64,000 nucleotides of DNA. It comes from Hypoxylon rubiginosum (Eukaryota > Ascomycota > Sordariomycetes > Xylariales > Hypoxylaceae). A model generated the notes under the pieces. It had not been told where the DNA came from. It saw only the letters and a list, made by a program, of their open reading frames with translations, and did no database searches. Positions 37,191 to 50,300 of this stretch are shown piece after piece; within the stretch, counting starts at the first letter, position 1, and the number at the start of each line of letters is the position of its first letter. Where the stretch lies: assembly GCA_902806565.1 (NCBI GenBank), contig CADCXA010000029.1:62001-126000 (forward strand), read 5' to 3'. A program made the position numbers and the translations under genes.

Positions 37191-40136
37191 AGTTGTCAGT
37201 TACCCGTGGGCTGGTCACGTTAGGGGGAAGCATCTAAATATAGGTACTTGGACCGAACTTGACTAGCGAATCGGCTGCTTGCGTCGGTGTCGTCATGGCA
37301 GCTCGCAGGGCGGAATGGGGTTAGGTAGATGGTTAGACTCCACGATGTTTTTTTTTCTTCTAGTCCTTCTTTGAGAGCTTCTATCGCTACCGGTACTCCA
37401 CCTCGACTTCGGTCCCACTACGGCCATGATGTATGTAAGTAGATATGATCTGACGAACTTGGAGGGGAAGTTTGTTGATGCATATGCATTTCACTAATCC
37501 CCTCGCGTCAAGATGTTTTTTTTCTTTCCTTTCTGTTGTTCAGCTCAAGCGAAGTGTTGTTCCCCGTACATTAGTACAGCAAGCAGGCCTAAAAGCAACC
37601 CTCTTCTGTACAGTGTGAGTTGCCGAAAGTATGTACTGGCAAGTATTCTGGCAAGTTTTTCTGACGGGGAATTATGATTGGCCTGTAGAAAGAAAAAGTA
37701 GGACCCTCCACGATAATGCACCCAGGGAAAAAGGGAGGCGTAGGTAAAGTGAAGCGAAGCCACGAGAGATCCAAGGCGAGATGGAATTCACTATTGTTCT
37801 GCAGATAATTAATTACTCACCGCCTCTCAGGTGCTTAAATGGCTAACGGCACGCAGCAGCATCTGCCAATCCCCTGAGCATGGCACGAATCCACGATACG
37901 TGGCGCGAGCATTAGACAAGAGAACTGGTGCGAATAAAAATAGATGGCGTCGACCAACCGTCTGGATCGAGTAGGAGGCTCCTGTCGTGCAATGATTGGA
38001 TTTGCGAGATGCGTCGCCTACAGCTAGATAAGATAATTGTCGTGATCTGAGAGCTAGGAGGAGAGAAATAACCAAGGGTCTTCCGATGGAAATTCTCATG
38101 AGATAACCGAAAGACTTCTCGGGGTCTTGACCGTGTCCGAAGTGGATCGAGTCGCGCCACACGCTACCTACCTATCCTAGGTATAGGTATGCCTAAGCTC
38201 AGAGTTGGTCAGAATCGCACGCGGCGGGAACTCGCCCGATGGTGTGGAATTATGGGGGGTTGAGCGCATGGCAAACAACCTAAGGTTAGATGGTGGGCGT
38301 GAGGTGGATGATGAGCAGTCGAGAGGAGGTAGCTAAATGGGGGTAAAGGCATTGGGTGGTGTACATGATAATGAAAGAAATAGAGATAGGTATTGGCAGT
38401 TGTCGTCCAGCATCTTGTGTGTCGCATGCGCGACGATATCGCAAATGAGATTGGTGGGCCAACGAGCGCCTATCTGGAGGTAGTGGGCATTCAAGCCGTT
38501 CCAGTGTTTGTCTGCATTGTCTGCATGTATGTCTGTGTGTATGTAGTCGCATGTACGTGTATTAATCCGGAGGGGATCTCTCGAAGGCGAAGTCGTGAAG
38601 ATCATGAAACGTTGTATCAAAAGAGGATCGAGGTCAGATCTCAAAAGGCATACATTCCAGATAGATGACTTGCCGAAAAGTGCGAATGCGAAAACGTCAG
38701 GGCGCAGGGCCAAAAAACACTTCTACCATGTACCATGTACCTAGCCTTGAACCTTATGCACCCACCTGTGGTACCTATCCTATTATACAGTGCTAGTGTA
38801 GTGCTAGTGTTGGCAGGTAGGGTGGTGTGTAATAGGCGCTCCAGTGACCATCCAGCCATTCAACCACTGAACGCTATAGGGCCTAGCCTGTCGCTATAAT
38901 CGCTGCGATGTACCGACGACAAGCACCTGGGCAGCTTGGGCTAGCGAATCTGGTGAAAGACTCTCGCAGAAAACATTGGCCGAGGGTAGGGACAAGTGGA
39001 ATGCTGGGGCTATGAATAGAAACAAACTAGAGCAGATAAGGTAAAGTCCGTACTTAGCCGACTTGCAGCTGGCTGCAGATCCAATGCAGGCTTCTTCGGT
39101 CATGTACAGTACATGCCTTGAGCTAGGTATTACCCTGGATAACCCTGGATAACTTGGACATGTATTATAGCAGTATTATAGCACTGTCTACCTGCTATCA
39201 CCTTCGCGAACAATTCGATGGAGATACTGACTTGGGTAGGTAGTTCGAAGGCAGACGAGTTCGAAATCAATCTTTTCTTACTTTTACTGATATCTAAGCT
39301 CGTTGATAAATACACCTTTTAATGTTCTTATTTTCATTATTATTAATTAATTGTTTTATTTTACTTACCACTCTAGGGACGTAATTTACCAGGTGCGTCT
39401 CAACAACGTCTCCCCCGTGGCTGAGCTGTGACACAGAAAGGAATTCATTTGGCGAACGGCACCTGTGGATATTGTAGACGCCTGGGGTGAGCCGAAAAGG
39501 CCGTACGGCTTAGGGGGTTTTTGATCACGTAACAAAGTTGAAATTTGTAACATAGTGTTGACACGCTAGCTAGTATCGAGAGCGCCAGTAGCAGTCTGAA
39601 TCTTGAAGTTCAATGGTAGTGTAAATGAACGTTGATGATCTGAGCCCTGGGTGTTTGAAGATCGACCGTATGGGTCTACTGCACATGTGGATAATGGTAC
39701 CTAGGTAGTTGGTGGTGTCGGCTCTCGGCATCAAGCTTTAACGTAAGTGTCAGTGACGGACCCATTAGCCTATTATCGCCTATCGACTTGCTCGACCGCG
39801 AGTAAGAGAAAGCTCAGTCGTGATGTTGAGACGAGCTGGACGTGACGGCGGTTCAGGGTCTTTGAGATGGAGACGGCGGAAAGTGAGGCAGTGCCTAGCG
39901 AAAGGGACGCCGGTATTTCACCAATCAACGAATATGAAAGGGATTCCGGAGCAGGTGGATACTTGGAAGCAACTTTTGTGTGTGTGCCTGGATAATGGTT
40001 CGATTCCCTCACCGCTGACCGAGACGGCTCAACGGCTTTTTTTACTAGTACTCGATGAATCTCTTTCCCCTTCGGAATAGGCTACTACATTGCATATGCT
40101 GTTACGTCAGGACACAAAAGACGTCAGGGGACCAGG

Positions 40137-40175
40137 GGCTCAGAGCTCCAGGGCTCAGGGCTCAGGGCTCCGGGG
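40137..40175. repeat. Degenerate GGGCTCA tandem repeat
   Basis: Successive GGGCTCA, GAGCTCCA and GGGCTCC units over about 39 bp. Confidence 0.8.
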
Positions 40176-40242
40176 CAAGCCAGGGGGCGGCAGGCAGGCT
40201 AGGGGTCCTGGTCAGTTCACCACGTTTCCGCGACGAGCCTAT

Positions 40243-40269
40243 CTGGGTTTACTGGGTTTACTGGGTTTA
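40243..40269. repeat. 9-bp tandem repeat CTGGGTTTA, three copies
   Basis: Three perfect consecutive copies. Confidence 0.95.
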
Positions 40270-40606
40270 CCGGGCGTGCAACCCACTTCAGATATGCTCC
40301 AAAAATGGACACGAGAAACTGCTGTTTCAGCCAACCACGTCGAGCATGCTGCCATGTCGGCATGAACCCTCAGGTTTCCTTCAAAGATCGGGGTTTGCAA
40401 AATACCCTTGCGAATTTCCCCATCCACCACGAGAAAGCCACGATAACAAACGCGTCTTTTGTAGAAATGCGATGAGTAGACCATGCAAGTATGCAAGAAA
40501 GCTGCCAATCTAGTAGAGGGCTTACTACTATCTACCTACCTCCTAGGGATGTATGAGGCTATAGGACACCCCATAAAATGAATGGACTAGTAGTATACTA
40601 ATACCT

Positions 40607-40642
40607 ACCTAGGGAATTACCTAGGGAATTACCTAGGGAATT
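40607..40642. repeat. 12-bp tandem repeat ACCTAGGGAATT, three copies
   Basis: Three perfect copies, built on the CCTAGG word that is frequent in this DNA. Confidence 0.95.
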
Positions 40643-42716
40643 GCCTACTACGTAGCTCGCTGACAAGCCTCAAAATGTCAACATCTATAGCGATCTTCTT
40701 AGGGTAGCGGGTAGATACCATTGCATCATGGCTCGATTTTTCCCTCTTAGTATACCGAGGTCCCTTTCCGTTATACCTAATGAGAATGTCAATAACGTCT
40801 TGGCAGAGAATACCATGGGTTTCTGCCCCCGTCCCCGATAATTGTGGATGCCCCGCCCGGAGCGGAACTCTGGGTTCGGGTATAAACTCCGTATCATGTA
40901 GGTAAATAATAGGTAAAGGTGAACGATTTCTTTCTGACCAGGCTTATTAATATGATATTTGATTATAATACTAGGATTAGGGATTTTCATTTTAATGCTT
41001 GTAAGTTGTGGGCTAAGGCTGGGGAAGAAAAGAAAGGAGCTCAACTTCTCTCATAGCCGCCGCGCTTAATTAATACCGAAATAGAGGGCTGAACTTGGTA
41101 CGTGCTCTCGGGGTTCCTATCTGTTTAGGACAGGTGTAACTCGACTCAACATCTCAACATCCAAACATCGCGCATGTAGAAAAAAAAATTGTTAGTTTGT
41201 GGAGCTGGAACGGGAAGTTTGGACAATTTAAGAAAGCAGAATTTGGTATGACGTTGATATAATGCTGTCTAGTCTGGCGTGTTTTGTCTCCTTACGCACG
41301 ATTTAGACTCATAGACTTGGGCTGCTTTTCTTGGATAGTCCTTGTTATACCTTACTATGTACCTAAGTAGGCAGTTATGATACCTCCATAGCTCGGCCGT
41401 CGGCTCTTCAGATAGGCAGATGGCAGATAGGGCGTCGGGATGCAGGATTTTAGCCAGTACTCGAAACGCAACCCACAAGCTGTAACTGAGGCTTAGATAT
41501 CCGTTCATCCACCTGAAACCATTGTTTTCTTCTGACTGACACTTAGTTTTCTCAGAAGAAAAAAAGTCTTGGCGTAGACATTTCACTATGTATCCTCTAG
41601 CTGATTAGACCTGTTCTAGAAGTATTATTTTCTTTCTATAAGCGCACGGGGCTAGTAAGTCTTGCTAGAAAAGGGGTCTATGAACTGTATCCTAAAATTA
41701 CAAGACACAATTGCTTGAATGGTTTCTGTATCCCTTGACCTAGATAGTCAAGATAGCGCGACGGGGTTTAGTACGGAGGCTATGTATGGTAAACTATTTT
41801 CTCAGACATAGTAGGCTATCGTACCATGTGCCGGCCCTTGTATCATCAAGACGTCGCCGTGTGCGCCAATTGACTGGTTCCTCGTCTAGAGGGATCTGAA
41901 GCGTGCATGCGGCATAGGCCCTGGATACCACCCCCAAGGAGAAAACATCAGATGTACTTGGATCGTGGTTTCTACCCCCTACTACGTACTGATTCATTCC
42001 TACTAGGCTTCAATATAAGTCCTGGCGTTGATGCATGCCACCCACACTATACTGATAAAAGTTAGCATACCGTCAAGGTTGTCTCGCCTGGTCTTGTGAT
42101 TGTGGAGATGAGATGGGTATTGTGGTTAGGATATCTTTGCATCCTTCTGTCGACTACCGGTTCCTATCCTATCGACCACGTTTAGGGGCGCCGTTGCTTC
42201 ATACATAGTACACTGACCGTACGGCACTGATCGAGGTGACTGGGCGTCTTCGCATGACAATATTTCCTCCTCTATGGGCATCTTGTAATCCGAGTGGGGT
42301 CGGGGCTTCTTTCACAGCCCCGCCGCGCTGACATGTCCAACAGCCAGTTCGTTGGCTTCGGGCTTACCCAGTTAATATTGTATAGTTGTATGTCCAGCAC
42401 AGAATACAACGAGAAAACCCCCGATGGGATGACAGAGCCCGCCTTTACAATAATATAAGACGCCGCTTGAGGGTCTACACGTGGAGGCTTGCTCGCCGTT
42501 GTTGTTGCCGCCGCCTTCCGCCCTTTCGCAGGGTCCAAAGGGGTTGTGGATGGGATGATGGGACGATGTTAACCTAGCGTACATATGTAGTTTAGGCGAA
42601 TGTCGAATGTTGAATGTACATATCTAGGGTCATGGATAGCGCGAGAAGTTAACGGTTGATGCGAGAACTTGTAGACTTGCCCATCCAGCGTCCAGCAACC
42701 CAGTGCCCAGTCAGGC

Positions 42717-42740
42717 CAAGTCAAGTCAAGTCAAGTCAGT
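42717..42740. repeat. 5-bp tandem repeat AAGTC
   Basis: Four to five direct AAGTC units. Confidence 0.85.
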
Positions 42741-44792
42741 CAAGCCAGTGAGCTTGGAGGATCCCAGTCCGATGGGGCCGAGCAGTTGGCTTCGCCTCTG
42801 TGGTCTCTAAGCCCAGAAAGGCTTAGGGACATCTACTACTTATGTACTGTACACTACACCCGTAGATGCCCATTGGTAGGCGAACAAGGATCTGACTGAG
42901 ATCATGGAACGGTGAGAAGCAGCAGACGATACTACTCTGGCCTACCAGCCTACTTGTACTCTGGCTTTCACCTTTCATGCTCCTTCAGTCCCCTAAGAAT
43001 TCCCACCGCGCATACACACATAAGTACCTTACAGTACAGTGTGTAGACTATGTTAGGCATGTAGGTAGGCTACTACATGCCTACATAGTAGTGATCGCGC
43101 GTTACTACTACATATACCTAGATGTAGGCATACCTAATGTAAAGTTCAGGTGGCTTGAAATCGTTGATCCATCCGTCAGTAACCTTTTCGGTCCAACACG
43201 CCCATGTCTCCCCCCAAAGGTCCCCAAGTCAGTCAGGATGGTACTGCGTACTATAGTACCTCTGCGTTACTGCGCACAGTTCCGGTACACAACAGGCAAA
43301 AAGGACTCCCCAGGACCCAACCACCGCCCACCCAAGACGCCGGGCTCCTTGGTGCTAGCAGTACGGTAACATCGTTCGATGACGGCAGCTCGCACCTCGA
43401 TTGGTTGTTCTTATTCATTGCCTTTAATGCCTAGTAGCCTACTAGGTAGGCTGGCCTATACATTAGGCATGTACTGGCATCCGTCATGATCAAGGGTACC
43501 TAGGAAGGGTAGTAGTAGGGAAAGGGTTGAAAAGGGAAAAGGTGCCTAGGTGAAGGGGTGAAGGGTACATGGTAGTTTTTAGCTCATGCGTGCGCTTGTG
43601 TCGTCTCGATGTTGTCCACTATGCCCAGGTGTTGTATGTTGTACAGTACCTCCAGCTCCCCCACAGTATATCGATTTATTTTATTCCTCCACTATAGCAC
43701 GCTACGTAGCATACACCAACCTAACTTTAGCACCTACTACCCCCTAGTACCCAGGTACCCCGATAAAAAGCGACGGTGCTCTATACTGTACAGGTACTTT
43801 TACGGATGTGTTCCATTAGCACCCAACCTCCCGCTGTCCCCCCACCATACTATGGCAGAGACGCCGTAGCAAAGGTCCGCTATGGAAGGCATCCCATGTA
43901 TACCACGTACTCCATGTACTGTATTTTTCCCTTTGTGGAAAGTCGAGCAAGTCACCCGGGCACAGTGTATTGCCCGCAACATGCCCGCGACAAAGCCCAC
44001 GCCCACCACGCCCACCATGCCCACGCCCAAACGGCAGCGCCCTCGGGGTAGTTTATTTAACAACCCTCCGATCCCCCATCGATTTTCTCCATCCTATTAG
44101 TCTCCCATCATCAACCATTACTGCCGTGAGCTTTGCTCTAACCTCAACCACACACTCGCTTTACCCTCACCACCCCTTTAGGAAGTCCTCGTTGGCTCCT
44201 GTCATTCGCTTTTTCCTTTTTTTGTGTGTTTGGAGATTTGGACTCGAGGGATCATCCCATCGAAACGTGAACCGACGAGTCTCGCTGTGTCATATTGAAA
44301 GCCCAATAAACCCATCGCTCGCTGATAACCACCTTGGCATCGCACCTTGTCTTCAAGAGTCTTGTCTACGCCCACGTTGACTAGTACTCCGAGTCTCGAA
44401 AAGATATTCAATCGCTTAAAACACCTGGAAGAGGGAACATCCACCAAAGACCACCGAACAGCCAGCCTTATCTATCAACGACGTCAGCATCTGTCTGGTG
44501 TACCTGTGCTTGTGTATAACCCCTTGGTCTCTAGAATCCGTCGGACATCTAGAGATATTGAGACACAACGCGACACACCACAGTATATATATAATTATAT
44601 ATATATGTTTTAATATCTAGGCCCGGCTACTACTCTCGCCTCGATCAGACATATCTATAAAGGAGGCACATCGCTACCTACCTCCCAGCTGTCTTCTAGG
44701 AAGGTCTGACAACCAAACCCCCCTATTCTACACCCATTCGCTCGCTTCATCTAGCACGGAGATCTATCTCGATCCTTCGTGCCCTGATTCAC

Positions 44793-44874
44793 GTAAGTCG
44801 TCTTGCTCAGTTAGCTTGTCCTGCACTCGCAAGCATCACCTGCCGAATGTGGGTACTAACTAGACATGTTTCAG
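44793..44874 (+). other. Probable intron in the 5' leader of the Zn2Cys6 gene
   Basis: A canonical GTAAGT donor at 44793, a perfect TACTAAC branch site near 44854 and a TTTCAG acceptor ending at 44874 define an 82-nt intron. It ends 40 bp before the start codon, so it would be removed from the untranslated leader. Confidence 0.75.
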
Positions 44875-44914
44875 TTCTTTCGTTCAACTTTATTATAATA
44901 ATACAGCTTTTAAA

Positions 44915-47316
44915 ATGGCTGGCCCAGGCGGTGGTCCTCCGAGACGCAGGTTCGTTTCCCCGTAGCGGACTAAGACCCGTTCTGGATTCGGTATACTGAT
45001 TGCTATATTTAGTCACACCAAGTCGCGCAAGGGATGCGAGAACTGGTACGCGTGGCTTACCTCGTTTCCTATTAGACGGGAACTGACTTTTCGGTAGCAA
45101 ACGTCGACACATTCGATGTGACGAGAACTTCCCGCAATGGTCCGTAACATATCTTCACTATCCACTGACTTATGCGGCTTGCTAACCCCCTAGTAGCCGT
45201 AATTGCACCAAACACAAGGTCCGATGCCCGTACAATGATGTGCCTGTTCCCGACGAGAGGGCTGCAACTCCCGACAAGCCCGATCTGATGTGGACCCCCG
45301 AGATTGAGGCCGCTGTCGAGCAATGGCAGCGAACTGGGGTTTTCCCATTTCCGAGCCTCAACATCTATCCCGCGCCGGCACCTCAGTTTCTTTCGGTGGA
45401 AGATCTCAGGTTGATTTTCCACGTCGCTGCCATCTGCAATGAAATGAGCGCCATGGATGCCAACGGGTTCACCCTTTGGACCCGCCAGATTCCTACGTAT
45501 GTTCCATTGCCCTCCCAGAACCCGAGGATACGTTGCGCTAACTGCAGTACAGTATCCTCAAGATTGGTGCTACTCATGACTACGTCATGCATGCTTTGCT
45601 CGCGTTCTCGGCAGAGCACATCGCTTTCTTGACAAACTGCCCCCACGTGGGCAGCATGGCTTACGAACACCGCGGTATTGCCTTCAAGGGATTGCAGGAA
45701 GCTATCGGCTCGTTCTCGCGAGAAAACTCGGACGCCGTTCTGGCTGCCTCTCTCGTGCTTTCGTGGCAGGCCACAGATTGGTAAGCAATAGACTGCACGT
45801 ATCCGCATGGCGATAGTCAACCTAACAAAATGATAGGCGAAGCTGGACCCAGTTAATGCAAGGGACCTCGTCGGTAAGTACAAATTTGTGTATGTCCGAA
45901 ATGAATTATGCTAACACCGGTTCGCAAAGGTAATCGACGCTATGGAACCGTGGAAGCACGAGTCCCAATTTGGAGAGTTCATCGCCGAAAGCAGCACGTT
46001 CCCTACTGCGCCCCCGTCTCCGACCCCGGATCACAAGCCTCATCAGCCACGCAAGGAGGACCTCGACTCGTTCCAGCGCACTATCACCCAGATTACCAGG
46101 GTCGAAGCTCACCTGAAGCAGAACAAGGAGGATCCCCAGCTAGCCACCCAGCTCGTGTCCTTTCTGAAGGGCGCACGCAAAGTCAGCCCAATCCAGTCGA
46201 TCGAAGACCAATTTGATCGGCTGAGGCCCCTTCGGACCTGGCTCTTCTGGCTTCCTGTGATGTGCTTCAAGCAGAATGGTACATCTCCCAGCGCCTTGGT
46301 TGTCGTTGCACACTACTACACTGCTGCAATCATGATGGAACGCCTCTTCCCTGAGATCGGTGCTGCTTACTTCGGTAGCCTTGCGATCGGACCCGTGGAG
46401 GAGATCGCGCGACGACTGCTTTCGATCAATGTTTCTGGAACCCTCGACGGTGATTCGCAGACGCCGCTCGCACTCATGGAATTTCCCATCGATACCGTTG
46501 GCGAATTTCGGTCTCGTATGGGTTGGGTCCACCCGACTCGTACGCATTCATTCCCGCAGTTTGATCCGCCGAACTTCTACATGAGTGAGAGCGCCCCGCA
46601 GGGCACCCCGCAGTCGACAGCATCGTGGTCCTTCGATGAAAATCCCGCGTTCAACTGGAGTTCCGAAAACCTCTTGATGGCACCCGAGCAAGAGTCCGGC
46701 AATGCGGTTAGCCCCTTGGCTATCTCGTCCCCATACCCGAGCCAGCAATACCTTAGCATCCCGTCGCCGTCGTACGGGGGCTATAGCCCGGTGTCGTCCA
46801 CGTTCGGAGAAGGCTCCATCTCATACAGCGACCACGAAGAATTCGGCTCATGGGACTCGGGATTGACGGCTTATCCGCCTATCGGCTCTGCTGGGCCCAG
46901 CAACTTTGGTGTCGGGTTCGTCTCTCCAATCCAGACCGTGTGGATCTAAGCTGTCAGAAGTCCCACATCGGCCCTCCGTTCTGACGTGGAAGAGGATATT
47001 GTGATTGACCATTCCCCTCAGGAACGCCAGTGTCCAGCACCCTGCATCTTCGTCTTCTACTTACCTCCCGCTCGAGGTTCCCATGCAACAACAGGATCAC
47101 AACGCCCTGCATTCTCCGGCTTTTCACAACGCACCCTCTCCGTTCCTGAATCCCGAGCAATGGCACGGCGCTCCCATGGAATCCACAACGCCTCTCTCCC
47201 TATCGGCGCCGTCACCTAATTTCTTGTCGTCTCGAACATTCCAACACCACCACCATCGACAGAATTCTTCGATCTCGTTGGCTTCTATTCACGTGAAAAG
47301 AGAGCACGAAGAGTAA
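44915..47316 (+). CDS. Zn2Cys6 transcription factor, sterol-uptake-control (Upc2-like) type
   Basis: Nuclear DNA-binding regulator. Exons: 44915-44949, 45013-45045, 45098-45139, 45197-45496, 45553-45780, 45837-45873, 45930-46939, 47022-47316; 1980 nt, 659 residues. Residues 20-47 form a complete zinc cluster, Cys20, 23, 30, 37, 40 and 47 with spacing C-x2-C-x6-C-x6-C-x2-C-x6-C, preceded by HTKSRKG. The R-H-I-R-C-D-E core resembles sterol-uptake-control and related fungal C6 factors. The middle part (MHALLAFSAEHIAFLTN and SFQRTITQITRVEAH regions) matches the usual fungal regulatory domain. The C-terminus is Ser/Pro-rich with HHHH, and ends VKREHEE. The last intron (46940-47021) is my inference: its donor GTGGAT is weak, and without splicing the frame stops at 46949 after TVWI. 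It is favoured because the downstream frame (47022-47316) looks coding. The first three coding exons are 33-42 nt, so automated calls may miss them. Which genes it controls is unknown. Confidence 0.85.
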
Positions 47317-50300
47317 TACACACATCCACCACAACTCACACCCGCATGACCTCGATCCCGTTCTTCCCTTCAGCAACTTTTAATATCTATTTTCGACTTA
47401 CAGACGCAATTGTATATCCACACTCCTTTGATAGGATGCATAGACACCGACATGTCCATTATCGACACAATGATACCCACGATCCTTATGTTACACGAAA
47501 CGCATAATACGTATTGCATAATGAACAAGCTTACGACACTCCTTTTTATGACTACATCGAAGATACCCATACATATATATAGACACTCCTTTCGCAAGAC
47601 ATGGCATTTTAGACAGGCCATCATCGCTCCTTACGACTTATGACGATATCTATACGGAATAGAATCTCAGCCGCTCCTTACGGAATTGCATTGTTTTTGA
47701 ATCATCAGGATACCCCCCATTACCACCAAATTGCATAGCGACTGTTTACAACTCTCCATCTGGGAACAAAATTTGACGACCTTACGGGTGGTCGTCACAT
47801 GCATTGGGACGGCGTTATTTGTTTTTGTTATATTTTGATTTTTGTTTTGATTTTCGATGTTGTATTAGAGAGGATGAAATGATGGACATAACAGCCGGGC
47901 TGGGGCCGATGTTGAAAAGGGAATTGGGAGTTTTGGGTGTTGCTTAATTTGGAATGGAATGGAACACGAAGCAGTGTTACAGGAGGGGAGATCACGAAAG
48001 GAAAGATTCGAAGCAGGAGCATAATAGTTGTCGCTTGTTGCTCCAGTGCTTGGAGGAAGACATGAGGGTTTGATGTTTGCTTTTACATCAACAGACTTAC
48101 CGCCTTGGTCGCCTTGGATGCTTGCAGACGACGACAAGGCCGGTTTCGTCAACTAGCGGATAACTAATCTTAATTATAATACAACGAAACGCAGTTCTCC
48201 TATGAATATTTCTCTCTTATTTTACTGTTATGTCTCTGTCGCTGCGTTAAATGCGTTTATTAGTAGGTACCTAGATATGTTACCCTAGGAGATAGGTACT
48301 AATAGCAGTCAGCAGCTGAGACTAACTTATCCTCACCAAGGGAAGGCCAGGCACCTTGGACTACTAACGCAGCCAGCTGTCGAACCCTAGGAATGTAACC
48401 CGGTCGTTTGGACCGGGACGAGCCATTTCTATGCTTTCATGTAGATGGTCAGCCTCGGAGTTTTTTTCTCTGCTTACTCCAAAGGGGAATTCGTCATGAC
48501 GTTACGTTCCTCAGTTGCATTCATGCACGCAGGGATCTCGGACGATGGAAATATATACGGTAGTTAACCACCAGCCATATCTATATTGTTTTCACAACGA
48601 AATACGAAATAGGCAACACGGGAAGGTATCAGTGCTGGTGGCAGGCCAAAGAAGACTCTGGGTTAGCCTTGGGTTAGCCTTACTCTCAGAGACGACCATA
48701 CCCCGGCACACGATTGTATATAAGGTGCCTAACCTGCCTTAGGTATAGGGGGTTCAGGTAGGTAGCTTGAAGCGCGCCAAGAACCTTGATTCTCCGGTCA
48801 CGGGGTCGCGGGCCACGGGTCACGGGTCACAGTAAAAAGCCATGGCTTTGTGTCACGGAATCTTCTCACGCAACTCGGACGATATTCGTTCAACATATAC
48901 CCTAACTAAAAACTTCCCGGCGGTTAGACAAAACCAAACAGACGGACCCCGACTAGGCTTGCACGCCGGTATTCTGAATATGACCATTTCGAGGGGAGCA
49001 ACCAATCAAGCGCCGTGCCGGACCGGGGTCAGCCGCAGTATACGAGGTTTTGCTACGAGGCTACCTAGCTATCTATTCTTAGATTCGAGGGTGTTTCTGC
49101 ATTTCGCGACCAATTGGGATCGGGAACACACTTATTTTTCAGCCACCACCGGGTGTTCGAACACCGCGCGTTGCTGTTTTATTCTTAGGTATATCGTCGT
49201 TCCATTATCGTCAGGAGGTTGATGGAAGATGTCGTTTAGGCAATGGGAGGGAGGGAGAAATCGAAGAATTACCTAGTGCAGCCCTATATCACGTTACACT
49301 TGGGCGCATCGCCACAAGTCGCCACACTGAGCGTAGCGTGCATACAGATATCGGCGGCCGCTGCGTCGCACAACTTTTCTGTCTAGGCGGCCGCCGACAC
49401 CGAGAGGCCATAGGGGACATGTGCTATCGTGTGCTTTGCCGCCGTCATGACATGACGGAGGCTATGGAGGCGTCGGGAAAGGGGTAGCATCTTCGAGTCG
49501 CGGCCGTGCCGGGGGTATGGCCTCCCCGGCGTCCCCTAATGGGTTTGCTACCGTTGGCGGAACGGCTAGGGCGGGATGTAATCTTAGCCATTGCGACACC
49601 CTTTCCGCAGAGGATATCATTGGTGCATGGAGGCAAAGGTCACGCCAGGTCACCGGAGCTAATGCACCGTACAACTTGCCCTGTGGACTATCTAACGTGG
49701 CTAATAGCCTACAGGCCGTGTGAAGCCGTACGGATACCTAGCACCTAGACAGACAGATGCATGGCTCTACGCTTAACACTATGCAGAGCAAGGACGCAAG
49801 ACTGGAACCTAGAACTCCTATTGGGCAAACGTTCCCATGGCTTGACCGGGGCGATATGGTTATGATTGCCCAAACTCCTGGAGCTAGGGGTACAAGAACA
49901 CGCGAGCTGAAGCAGTCCACGCATTCGAATGCATACAAGGCCTGCTAGCTACCAGTCCCGCGGCCCCTTTCATCCGAACTAGATACGTACACGTCCCCCT
50001 ATCGATGCCGTACAGAAGCCCGGGCCTACGTTAGGCGTGTACATACATATGTTGGTCCAGCAAGCCCGTCGTCTTGGGCACTGTGAGCAGATCGTCATGC
50101 TACTAAACCTTGAAAGGCTATGCGGTCCGTCCATGCAGTGGTAACGTTTCTACGGACGACTTACTTACATACCTTCTTACATTGTAAAACAGCTCATGAA
50201 GATCTATCTATGGGTTCTATCATCGTTCGACAGTTGGCGTCAGACGTGCTGTTCTATGCACTGTAGGTAACTCCTAGTCCGGTCTTGTTCAGGGGCACGC

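Larger units (their letters stand above)
33145..44914. other. Right flank of the gene desert and upstream region of the Zn2Cys6 gene
   Basis: About 11.8 kb with no gene I can support. 33.16-33.21 kb holds two palindromes. 33.2-35.7 kb is mixed and partly GC-rich (for example 35320-35350). 36.0-38.7 kb has several medium open frames without recognisable motifs. 37143-37190, 40137-40175, 40243-40269, 40607-40642 and 42717-42740 are short tandem repeats. 44.0-44.9 kb is probably promoter and 5' leader of the transcription factor gene, with CCCACC-rich DNA near 43990-44030. CCTAGGTA-like palindromic words recur throughout. Confidence 0.55.

Noticed and set aside
38333..38713. 126-codon minus-strand frame in the right flank
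   Set aside because: Composition and order show no recognisable family, and no credible splice partners were found.
39990..40015. GGTTCGATTCC, a perfect tRNA B-box word
   Set aside because: The five-base T-stem does not pair and no D-arm or anticodon arm is found upstream.
41794..41997. Minus-strand frame containing STSDVFSLGVV, like subdomain IX of protein kinases
   Set aside because: No catalytic-loop or other kinase motif was found in the DNA on either side; a single short similarity is not enough.
47865..48152. Ser/Pro-rich minus-strand frame with an internal GTAAGT
   Set aside because: No domain is recognised and the proposed spliced product remains short; it may be a real small gene but I cannot support it.
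48842..49222. 126-codon plus-strand frame
   Set aside because: No domain and no conserved-looking pattern.
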